From: Thermoplasmata archaeon
GTDB taxonomy: Archaea > Thermoplasmatota > Thermoplasmata > Thermoplasmatales > Thermoplasmataceae
Direction: 5' to 3'
DNA length: 8,044 nt
NCBI GenBank assembly: GCA_021845155.1
Contig: JAKBSB010000053.1
Coordinates: forward strand, 1 to 8,044
Shown: positions 1 to 5,760 of the stretch, piece by piece
Layout of the letters: each line of letters begins with the position of its first letter
Numbering within the stretch: position 1 is the first letter of the stretch
The notes under the pieces: model-generated
The model's database searches: none
What the model was told of the DNA's origin: nothing
What the model saw: only the letters and a program-made list of their open reading frames with translations
Made by a program: the position numbers and the translations under genes

Positions 1-768
1 TTCCGATCTATGGCCAAGGATCTGCTGAATGAACCTGATATCTCCTCCCATTCTGAGAACGGTTGTGGCAAATGTGTGCCTGAGAACATGCGGTGTTACC
101 CTCTTCTGGATCCCAGCCTCAATTGAAACTTTTTTCACTATTCTCTCTATGGTTGATGGATTGAACCTGGTATTCTTGTGGCTTATAAGGAAAGCATTAT
201 CGCTGGTATTCTTCTTGAAGCGCTTCAACATATATTCACGGGCCAGGTCCCTGCATATCATTGGTATGATAACTATCCTGTCCCTGTCACCTTTTCCGGC
301 CTTTACGGTAATTATGCCTTCATCAATGTCCAAATTCTCCATATTTATTCTGCAAAGCTCCCCTACTCTCAGTCCCGTATAAAGAAGGAGAGAGACAATA
401 AGGTTTGTCCTCAGGTCTACTTTAGAGGCCTCGATAAGTGCAGATGCCTCCTTCTCACTCAGGTAATTCGGCATCTTCAAGGACCTCTTTGGAGGCAGGA
501 GGTTCATTGGAGGGGTGATCCTGTTTGACCTGAACAGAAGTTTTACTGCGTGAATAGCTATATACTGGCTGTTTTTTGAAAACTTCCTTTCAGTGGCAAG
601 GTAGTGCTTGAAACGTTCTATATCCTCAGGCCCCGTATCTTTCAATTTCTTTTGAGTAAAATTGAGGAACATGGAGGTCATTGATCCATATTCCTTTATG
701 GTGTATGGACTCTTTCTCTCTCCACGCATATAGGAGGTGAATTTCTCAACAATTTCGGTGTTTTCCAT
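1..768 (-). CDS. xerA: XerA-type tyrosine recombinase (C-terminus cut by window edge)
   Basis: This is a site-specific tyrosine recombinase, 256 residues visible and open at the left window edge. It was read directly on the minus strand. The N-terminal SAM-like DNA-binding domain spans roughly residues 3-85 and the catalytic domain starts near 100. Catalytic residues seen are Arg134 in TGLRVGEL, the beta-hairpin Lys159 in AGKGDRDR, His227 and Arg230 in HVLRH, and His253 in LGH. The nucleophilic Tyr, expected within about ten residues of LGH, lies outside the window. Archaeal XerA proteins are about 280 residues, so roughly 30 are missing; the family resolves chromosome dimers at a dif site. 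The start is the ATG at 768, with GGAG six bases upstream, one base after the stop of the small membrane-protein gene, which implies co-transcription and an SD-dependent internal start. A phage- or plasmid-type integrase is the alternative; length and lack of an added N-terminal domain favour XerA. Confidence 0.9.
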   Translation of the reverse strand, partial: MENTEIVEKFTSYMRGERKSPYTIKEYGSMTSMFLNFTQKKLKDTGPEDIERFKHYLATERKFSKNSQYIAIHAVKLLFRSNRITPPMNLLPPKRSLKMPNYLSEKEASALIEASKVDLRTNLIVSLLLYTGLRVGELCRINMENLDIDEGIITVKAGKGDRDRIVIIPMICRDLAREYMLKRFKKNTSDNAFLISHKNTRFNPSTIERIVKKVSIEAGIQKRVTPHVLRHTFATTVLRMGGDIRFIQQILGHRSE

Positions 769-769
769 A

Positions 770-994
770 TCAGACTCCGTGCTTCTGTTCAGTTGAAACT
801 TTCATGCCTTTCTGGGATAGGCTGAATGCCACGGCATGGACAGAATTTCCAGCCGCATACACTATGTCATAAGCCCAGAGGTATGTTCCAGTATCATTTT
901 TAAGGAAAGCCAGGACATTGATCAGGACTGTTACTGCACCAATAATAAGTGCCAGTTTAATGTTATCGTTAATTTTTGCCATTATTGTTTTCAT
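770..994 (-). CDS. Small hypothetical membrane protein upstream of xerA
   Basis: This 74-residue protein is not a family I recognise. A basic N-terminus (MKTIMAKINDNIK) precedes a clear hydrophobic segment at about residues 13-31 (LALIIGAVTVLINVLAFL). A second, weaker apolar stretch follows at about 37-58 (TYLWAYDIVYAAGNSVHAVAF), then a polar tail, so one or two membrane spans are likely. The stop is immediately followed by the xerA ATG (TGATATG), so the two form an operon. The start chosen is the ATG at 994 because a TATA-like TTTATTAA lies about 24 bases upstream, fitting a leaderless transcript. A TTG at 1009 in frame would add five residues, and an ATG at 982 would shorten it by four. Its existence is supported by the tight spacing and the hydrophobic pattern; its function is unknown. 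Confidence 0.6.
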   Translation of the reverse strand: MKTIMAKINDNIKLALIIGAVTVLINVLAFLKNDTGTYLWAYDIVYAAGNSVHAVAFSLSQKGMKVSTEQKHGV

Positions 995-1013
995 GCAGTC
1001 AAAAGACAATTCA

Positions 1014-1021
1014 TTAATAAA
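1014..1021 (-). promoter_or_regulatory. TATA box of the small membrane protein-xerA operon
   Basis: TTTATTAA on the minus strand is centred about 24 bases before the ATG at 994, the spacing expected for a leaderless archaeal transcript. The same A/T block read on the plus strand lies about 25 bases before an ATG at 1043, so it could serve both directions. Confidence 0.45.
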
Positions 1022-1022
1022 T

Positions 1023-1043
1023 CATGCCATAAGCATGCCATAA
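1023..1043. repeat. Tandem direct repeat CATGCCATAA, candidate operator
   Basis: Two perfect copies of CATGCCATAA at 1023-1032 and 1034-1043 are separated by one base, giving an 11-bp period, close to one helical turn. They lie just upstream of the TATA box of the minus-strand xerA operon. Such phasing is typical of a site where two protein subunits bind the same DNA face. The repeat is seen directly; an operator role is inferred. Confidence 0.5.
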
Positions 1044-1256
1044 TGTATAGATTTGCTTATAACAGGAGCAACCTGGCGGTTCTCGTTTATTCTAAAGCCG
1101 TTATGTCCAATTACCTGATGCTTGATTACTTTGCGATCCGTTTTGTCACCGTCACCATCCGAAAGAACATCATAGTCTTATTGAACTGGACCTACAGGCA
1201 CTATGATCAACTTAAGTCCACGAAAAAACGTTTGCCAGGATGAGTTGTTAATACTA

Positions 1257-1264
1257 TTTTATAT
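1257..1264 (+). promoter_or_regulatory. TATA box of the MFS exporter gene
   Basis: TTTTATAT is centred about 24-25 bases before the ATG at 1285, consistent with a leaderless or near-leaderless start. An AAGGA four bases before the ATG could add ribosome binding if a short leader exists. Confidence 0.55.
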
Positions 1265-1284
1265 CATCAGCCAATAAGGATTTT

Positions 1285-3018
1285 ATGGTTCAGGAGAAAT
1301 GGATCGCACTTTCAAATACCACCATTGGGGTTCTTATGGCAACAATCAACTCCAGTATTCTCATCATAGCATTACCGCCAATATTCCGAGGAATCGACCT
1401 TAATCCTCTTTCGCCAGGAGCTTTTGCATACCTGTTGTGGATCTTGATGGGTTACATGATCGTCACGGCAGTCTTGCTCGTTACAATAGGAAGGCTTTCA
1501 GATATTTTCGGAAGGGTCAGGCTGTTCAATCTCGGTTTTGCAATATTCACAACCGGTTCTGTCCTGCTTTTCCTTACACCCGGCAAAGGAGACACCGGAG
1601 CAATTGAGCTCATAATGTTCAGGATCATTCAGGCAGTGGGCGGTTCATTCCTTATGGCCAACAGTTACGCCATAATAACAGATAATTTTTCCAAGCAGGA
1701 GCGGGGAATGGCTCTGGGAATAAATGCAATAGCAGGGACTGCTGGCATGAGTATCGGCATAGTTGTTGGTGGTGTCCTTTCGGCTATAGACTGGAGGCTG
1801 GTTTTTCTGGTAAGTGTTCCAGTAGGTCTTCTTGGTACAGTGTGGTCATACATGAAGCTGAAGGAAACGTCCCCGAAGATAAGGCAGAGGCTTGACATAC
1901 CCGGGAATGTAACATTTGGGGCAGGTCTGATTATATTCCTCATAGGCATAACGTACGGGCTTGTGCCCTATAAAACGAGCGCCATGGGATGGAGCAACCC
2001 TTTTGTAGTCCTTGCGCTGGTGGTAGGCGCTGCTCTGTTGGTTGCCTTCCCATTCGTTGAAAGAAGGGTTAAACAACCCATGTTCCGGCTGGAACTTTTC
2101 AAGATACGTGCATTTTCTGCAGGCACTCTTTCAGGGATGGTGGCAGGAATGGGCATGATGGGTCTCATGTTCATGATAATACTCCTATTCCAGGGAATAT
2201 GGCTCCCCCTGCATGGATATTCATACAGCAGCGTCCCCTTCTGGGCTGGAATATTCATGCTTCCCATGACTGCTGCAATGGGGATATTTGGCCCTCTGGG
2301 AGGCAAATTGTCCGATAAGCATGGGTCAAGGGGTATAGCCACACTGGGTCTTCTCATTGCTGCTTTCGCGCTTATCATGCTCGTCACCCTTTCCTACAAC
2401 TTCGTTTATATTGAAATGGCCATTCTTCTATTCATATTCGGTTCAGGAATGGGGCTTTTCATGGCTCCAAACACATCAGCTGTGATGTCATCTGTACCGC
2501 CAGAAAGCAGGGGATCTGCCTCGGGAATGCTCACAACCATGAGAAACGTGGGTACAACTGCAAGCATGGGTATTTTTTTCACCATCCTCATACTGGGCCT
2601 GACCTCCATTCTGCCGGGCACCATTTATTCGGGTCTCACAACTGCAGGACTGGCAACATCACTCTCAAAAACAATATCCACACAGATTGCGCCTACAGAT
2701 GCAATATTCAGTGCCCTCCTGGGAATAAGCCCAATGAAAGAGATAATACTTCTACTCCCATCCTCAATATCGTCCGGAATACCCGGCAGCGTCATATCAA
2801 CCATTACAGCAAGAACGTGGTTCCCGGGCGTCTTTGCACCGGCTTTTATGTCATCCCTGCACATCGTATTCTATGCCGCATTCTCCATAACAGTGGCCGG
2901 AGCAGTCCTCTCGCTGTTCAGGGAACCTATTAAAAGACGTTCCAAGAAGGAATCCATTCAGAAAAAGGAAGCAGTTGTTTCTGGATCTCCTGGTAATAAT
3001 CCAGGTAACGGTAAATAG
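1285..3018 (+). CDS. MFS drug-resistance exporter, DHA2 (14-TM) type
   Basis: This is a proton-coupled multidrug or metabolite exporter of the inner membrane, 577 residues, within the usual range for the 14-helix DHA2 (EmrB/QacA-like) family. The major-facilitator motif A appears as GRLSDIFGRVRLF (69-81) after helix 2, with a second-half copy GGKLSDKHGSRG (339-350). The helix 5 region GTAGMSIGIVVGGVL (151-165) corresponds to antiporter motif C. DWRLVFLVSVPVG (169-181) and the APNTSAVMSSVPPESRG segment (394-410) are also typical of DHA2 members. About 80 residues (roughly 443-522) separate the last two helices, forming a long loop, and the tail after 546 is basic and polar. The ATG at 1285 is set by the TATA box 24-25 bases upstream. 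The substrate cannot be read from the sequence. No regulator gene adjoins it; the gene converges on the cupredoxin gene. Confidence 0.92.
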   Translation: MVQEKWIALSNTTIGVLMATINSSILIIALPPIFRGIDLNPLSPGAFAYLLWILMGYMIVTAVLLVTIGRLSDIFGRVRLFNLGFAIFTTGSVLLFLTPGKGDTGAIELIMFRIIQAVGGSFLMANSYAIITDNFSKQERGMALGINAIAGTAGMSIGIVVGGVLSAIDWRLVFLVSVPVGLLGTVWSYMKLKETSPKIRQRLDIPGNVTFGAGLIIFLIGITYGLVPYKTSAMGWSNPFVVLALVVGAALLVAFPFVERRVKQPMFRLELFKIRAFSAGTLSGMVAGMGMMGLMFMIILLFQGIWLPLHGYSYSSVPFWAGIFMLPMTAAMGIFGPLGGKLSDKHGSRGIATLGLLIAAFALIMLVTLSYNFVYIEMAILLFIFGSGMGLFMAPNTSAVMSSVPPESRGSASGMLTTMRNVGTTASMGIFFTILILGLTSILPGTIYSGLTTAGLATSLSKTISTQIAPTDAIFSALLGISPMKEIILLLPSSISSGIPGSVISTITARTWFPGVFAPAFMSSLHIVFYAAFSITVAGAVLSLFREPIKRRSKKESIQKKEAVVSGSPGNNPGNGK

Positions 3019-3053
3019 GACTTATAAGAACAAGAAATAAAATTATGATTGTT

Positions 3054-3060
3054 AAAAAAA
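3054..3060 (-). terminator. Oligo-T terminator after the cupredoxin gene
   Basis: On the minus strand a run of seven T begins eight bases after the TAA stop, preceded by an A/T-rich stretch. Archaeal RNA polymerase terminates at such U-rich tracts without needing a hairpin. No comparable T tract is seen for the convergent MFS gene within the 49-bp gap. Confidence 0.5.
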
Positions 3061-3067
3061 TTTGAAT

Positions 3068-3799
3068 TTAGCTTATGGATATTGTACCGAGCATCCATCC
3101 GGGTGTTGCCATTGCACCATTTAATCCAAGTGAACCAGATCCACAATCTGCCTCACACTGCCAGGTTGCTGTTCCACCGGTGGTTATCACAAATCTGGCA
3201 TGAGTAACAGTCTGTGGTTGAGTTGGAATGTTCAGTCCAAATGCACTGACTGTAAAGGTGTGTGCAATGTTGTTCGCTGAAAGACTGCTGACTGATGTTG
3301 AATTGCTGAAGAATGAGGCTGAGTTCACCTGTGAGTAAAGGGTACTTAATGCCCTTGAATCATTATTGTTGTAATAGGACACGAACTGGGCCTGAGTCAT
3401 CTCATGGTTCAGGTCAGGTATGGACTGTATCTGGCTGATTCCTGTAACATTAACATGACCGCCTATAGTTCCCTGAACTGTGTTCATGTTTGGGTTCATT
3501 AGGGGAGAAGGCCCGTTGTCAAAATCAATTATTATAAGATTTATGACTCTGTCTGCAGGCAAATTCAGGTTGGATGAACTCTGCAGGGTGCCATTCTGAA
3601 GTATGAAATACGAGGGCTGTGTTCCCACGCTGGAGTTGAAAATTATGCCATGCTGAATTACAAGGGTCAGATTGTAGGGGTTCTGGTCAATCTGGGGCGA
3701 TGCATTCGCCATGTCAGGCTGGTGAACGACCCATATTCCTCCACCTACTCCCGCAAGAACAATAGCTACCGTGAATACTAATAATAATCTGTCTTCCAT
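3068..3799 (-). CDS. Membrane-anchored cupredoxin-fold protein, oxidase subunit II-like
   Basis: This 243-residue protein has a short charged N-terminus (MEDR), one transmembrane anchor at about 5-25, and a long Asn/Ser-rich extracytoplasmic region. The C-terminal part resembles the cupredoxin domain of cytochrome or quinol oxidase subunit II. It has IAHTFTV with His180, then TTGGTATWQCEADCGSGS with Cys215 and Cys219, and ends PGWMLGTISIS. The Cys-x3-Cys-Gly spacing and the preceding His match a CuA-type loop. The second His expected eight residues after the first Cys is replaced by Ser223, and the Met expected at +11 is Leu226; Met230 and Met236 lie further on. The copper site is therefore altered or lost. 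The ATG at 3799 was chosen over an in-frame TTG at 3826 because it gives a compact MEDR-anchor start and a TATA box 31 bases upstream. No oxidase subunit I or other respiratory gene adjoins it. A mononuclear blue-copper protein is an alternative. Confidence 0.75.
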   Translation of the reverse strand: MEDRLLLVFTVAIVLAGVGGGIWVVHQPDMANASPQIDQNPYNLTLVIQHGIIFNSSVGTQPSYFILQNGTLQSSSNLNLPADRVINLIIIDFDNGPSPLMNPNMNTVQGTIGGHVNVTGISQIQSIPDLNHEMTQAQFVSYYNNNDSRALSTLYSQVNSASFFSNSTSVSSLSANNIAHTFTVSAFGLNIPTQPQTVTHARFVITTGGTATWQCEADCGSGSLGLNGAMATPGWMLGTISIS

Positions 3800-3825
3800 C
3801 TTATCACTAAATTTAGATGTTAACA

Positions 3826-3834
3826 ATATTTATT
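3826..3834 (-). promoter_or_regulatory. TATA box of the cupredoxin gene
   Basis: AATAAATAT on the minus strand is centred about 31 bases before the ATG at 3799, predicting a leader of about five bases. It is the minus-strand half of a divergent promoter region shared with the dehydrogenase gene. Confidence 0.45.
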
Positions 3835-3863
3835 AATAATGAACCTTAAATGTTAGGTGCCAG

Positions 3864-3872
3864 TTATATAAA
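3864..3872 (+). promoter_or_regulatory. TATA box of the dehydrogenase gene
   Basis: TTATATAAA is the best TATA match in the 141-bp divergent gap. It predicts transcription from about 3892-3896, leaving a 5' leader of roughly 45-55 bases, unlike the other genes here, which look leaderless or have very short leaders. Confidence 0.55.
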
Positions 3873-3891
3873 CAAAATCCAAAACACAAAT

Positions 3892-3910
3892 GGCCTTTTC
3901 CAAAAGGTCC
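3892..3910. repeat. Inverted repeat at the predicted start of the dehydrogenase transcript
   Basis: CCTTTT (3894-3899) and AAAAGG (3902-3907) form a perfect six-base inverted repeat around a CC centre, and GG/CC outside extend it with one unpaired T. It falls on the transcription start predicted from the TATA box at 3864-3872. It could be an operator for a dimeric repressor; with a two-base centre it would make a poor RNA hairpin. The role is inferred. Confidence 0.45.
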
Positions 3911-3940
3911 TGAAAATGTTCATATTCAGCAACAAGATTC

Positions 3941-4930
3941 ATGGGCATGAAAGCCCTAGTTTTAAGAAAACCTCTCGGCGTTGAAAACCTTAAGTTTGAG
4001 GATGTGCCAGATCCAGACCCAGCTGATGATGAGGTACTGGTCAAAGTTCTCATGTCAGGCCTCAATCCTGTTGATTATGGCCTGATCAATGGAAGGATAA
4101 TATACAATGTAAACCCAATGCCACATATTCCGGGGGCAGAAGCGATCGGAACTGTAATGAAGAGTCATGGAACTTTCAGGGAGGGAGACAGGGTAGTCAT
4201 ATACAACAGGATATATGACGGAACCTGCCCTAAATGCCTCAGTGGCAATGAGCATCTCTGCATTAACGGCGGAATATGGAGCGTTGTCAGCAATGGTGGC
4301 TACGCTGAGATGTTGGCAGTGAAATCATACAATCTTTTTCCCATTCCGGAAAGCATAAGCAATGAAGTGGCAGTGAGCCTGCCGGTTGGTGCTTTAACCG
4401 CTTACAGGGCATTGAAAAGGGCTGGTGCGGAAGCAGGAAAGAAACTTCTTGTCTACGGGGCTTCTGGAAATACCGGAACTTTTCTTACTCAACTGGGGAA
4501 TATAATGGGGATGGAGGTCTACGCCGTTACAAGGAAAAACTGGACTGGGAAATTCGGGTCCCACAAAACATACACGGCAGACAGGATACCAGATGATCTC
4601 AAGGCCGATATCGTGGTCAATTCAATAGGATCAAGTTTCTGGAACAGCGCAATTAGCCACCTTGACAGTTCCGGCACACTTGTAACATTCGGGGTTCAGA
4701 CAGGAAAGGAGGCTGCAATTGATATTTCCCAGATATATAGCAGGGAATTCAGAATCGTCGGATCCACCGGAGGTACCAGGAAAGACTTCCATGAAATCAT
4801 TGAAATAGCGGAAAAGTTCAAGCTGAAAGTGAACGTCTCAGACAAATTCTATCTTGGCGACTATGCCAGGGCAATGAAAAGATATGAGGAAATAAGGGAT
4901 GGAAGGATAATCTTCATGAATAACATGTAA
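3941..4930 (+). CDS. Medium-chain dehydrogenase/reductase lacking catalytic zinc ligands
   Basis: This is an NAD(P)-dependent oxidoreductase of the zinc-type alcohol dehydrogenase (MDR) fold, 329 residues. The N-terminal GroES-like domain (about 1-130) is followed by a Rossmann domain with VYGASGNTG (171-179). The structural-zinc loop is recognisable at 93-107 (DGTCPKCLSGNEHLC). Three of the four cysteines are present (96, 99, 107) and the first is Asp93. At the catalytic site, the usual Cys is Asn42 (SGLNPVDYG) and the usual GHE motif reads GAEA (65-68). No catalytic zinc is expected, and the NPVD motif resembles quinone oxidoreductase-like members, so a reductase of activated double bonds or quinones is more likely than an alcohol dehydrogenase. 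The substrate is unknown. ATG codons at 3941 and 3947 are both possible starts; MKALVLRK from 3947 is the more family-typical N-terminus. It converges on the epimerase gene with an 11-bp gap. Confidence 0.88.
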   Translation: MGMKALVLRKPLGVENLKFEDVPDPDPADDEVLVKVLMSGLNPVDYGLINGRIIYNVNPMPHIPGAEAIGTVMKSHGTFREGDRVVIYNRIYDGTCPKCLSGNEHLCINGGIWSVVSNGGYAEMLAVKSYNLFPIPESISNEVAVSLPVGALTAYRALKRAGAEAGKKLLVYGASGNTGTFLTQLGNIMGMEVYAVTRKNWTGKFGSHKTYTADRIPDDLKADIVVNSIGSSFWNSAISHLDSSGTLVTFGVQTGKEAAIDISQIYSREFRIVGSTGGTRKDFHEIIEIAEKFKLKVNVSDKFYLGDYARAMKRYEEIRDGRIIFMNNM

Positions 4931-4941
4931 TTGCAACCCAG

Positions 4942-5601
4942 TCACAGAGTTAGCAGTTTCCCTATGCTTTCAGAAATGTTATTATGGAATATATACGACG
5001 CCGAGACCAGTATGTCTGATCCGGCCTCCACAGCCTTCTTTCCATTCTCGTAGTTTATCCCGCCATCTATCTCCAGGCGGCAGTCAATTCCGTTCTCGTC
5101 AATGTATTTTCTGGCTTCCCTGACCTTTGGAAGTGCAGATTCAATAAAACTCTGTCCGGAGAAGCCCGGATGAACGGACATTACCAGGAGGATTTTGCAC
5201 TCATCTATCAGGTCTTTCACCTGGCTGAAAGATGTCTCAGGATTTATCACGAGTCCGTAATCTATACTCTCATCCCGCATTCTGTCAAAGAGGAGCCTCA
5301 GATCAACCGGTGACTCATAATGGATCAGAAGGATATCAGATCCCGCATCATGGAAGTTCCTATAGTATTTGTCCGGTCTTTCTATCATCAGGTGAGCGTC
5401 TATCCTCTTTCCGGTTGCTTTCCTCACTGCTTTTATAAGATCAGGTCCCATTGTAAGATTAGGCACGAAATGCCCATCCATGACATCCAGATGGAACGAA
5501 TCAGCGCCAGATTTTTCGCACAGGGTTACCTGAGAACCCAGGTTTGCCAGATCGCAGGATATAATGGACGGTGAAACCTCAATTTTTCTGTCTCCTCTCA
5601 C
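4942..5601 (-). CDS. rpe: Ribulose-phosphate 3-epimerase
   Basis: This enzyme interconverts D-ribulose 5-phosphate and D-xylulose 5-phosphate in the cytosol, in the non-oxidative pentose phosphate pathway. At 219 residues it is of normal family length and a single (beta/alpha)8 barrel. Seen motifs are SPSIISCD (10-17), FHLDVMDGHFVPN (36-48), VMSVHPGFSGQSF (140-152) and LEIDGGIN (176-183). The metal ligands and acid-base pair are complete: His37, Asp39, His70 and Asp179. Near the C-terminus VSASYIF replaces the usual phosphate-binding V-G-S-like sequence. The start is GTG at 5601, since no in-frame ATG lies nearby and a stop occurs about 13 codons upstream; a TATA-like TTATAT lies 31 bases before it. 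The gene reads in the same direction as the IS element immediately upstream, so IS transcripts could run into it. Confidence 0.94.
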   Translation of the reverse strand: MRGDRKIEVSPSIISCDLANLGSQVTLCEKSGADSFHLDVMDGHFVPNLTMGPDLIKAVRKATGKRIDAHLMIERPDKYYRNFHDAGSDILLIHYESPVDLRLLFDRMRDESIDYGLVINPETSFSQVKDLIDECKILLVMSVHPGFSGQSFIESALPKVREARKYIDENGIDCRLEIDGGINYENGKKAVEAGSDILVSASYIFHNNISESIGKLLTL

Positions 5602-5629
5602 TTTGTTCCAGGGAACATGGCTGTAATGA

Positions 5630-5635
5630 ATATAA
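5630..5635 (-). promoter_or_regulatory. TATA box of the epimerase gene
   Basis: TTATAT on the minus strand is centred about 31 bases before the GTG at 5601 and is preceded by AACC, a plausible BRE. It lies between the tnpB stop and the epimerase, so it is either host DNA or an outward-facing promoter at the IS end. Confidence 0.45.
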
Positions 5636-5644
5636 GGTTATGAT

Positions 5645-5760
5645 TTCTGTTAACCATGTTAACATCCACCTTTAGGAGTTATCATCTGTCTGATGCTTAA
5701 ACTCCTTGGATACAACCCAATACCCTCTATCCCGTTAGCGAAAGCTTCGGGGATTGCTTT
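5645..5760 (-). ncRNA. Candidate omega-RNA (reRNA) scaffold at the tnpB 3' end
   Basis: TnpB nucleases use an RNA made from the 3' end of their own gene and the adjoining DNA. Three successive hairpins can be drawn on the minus strand here. The first pairs CCCG with CGGG (outer positions 5731 and 5751). The second pairs GGGUAU with GUAUCC through two G-U pairs (5708-5725). The third pairs AGGAGUU with AACUCCU (5674-5706) around an inner CAUC/GAUG stem (5683-5695). The last has a seven-base perfect outer stem inside a coding region. The guide would follow beyond the element end, reading toward the epimerase start. The limits are approximate; the structures are seen and the function is inferred from the family. 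Confidence 0.5.
5649..5663. repeat. Paired GTTAAC palindromes at the tnpB stop codon
   Basis: GTTAAC occurs at 5649-5654 and again at 5658-5663, separated by three bases. The second copy contains the tnpB TAA stop. The near-perfect 15-bp symmetrical structure sits where the element's right end is expected. It may be an end-recognition site or part of the guide-RNA region; that role is inferred. Confidence 0.4.

Larger units (their letters stand above)
995..1284. other. Intergenic region between the xerA operon and the MFS gene
   Basis: This stretch of about 290 bases holds the minus-strand TATA box, the CATGCCATAA tandem repeat and the MFS promoter. It also holds an open plus-strand frame of 66 codons from the ATG at 1043 to the TGA at 1243. 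That ORF would encode a basic protein with a moderately hydrophobic middle, and a TATA-like stretch sits about 25 bases before its ATG. It uses CGT/CGA arginine codons along with AGG/AGA, and resembles no family I know. The same frame is open back to 836 across the opposite-strand gene, so openness here is weak evidence. I regard it as possible but unproven. Confidence 0.4.

Noticed and set aside
29..528. Plus-strand open frames of 116-117 codons
   Set aside because: They lie wholly opposite the XerA-type recombinase, whose motifs are clear on the minus strand.
1665..2864. Several minus-strand open frames within the exporter gene
   Set aside because: They are antisense shadows of a well-supported membrane transporter and show no domain pattern.
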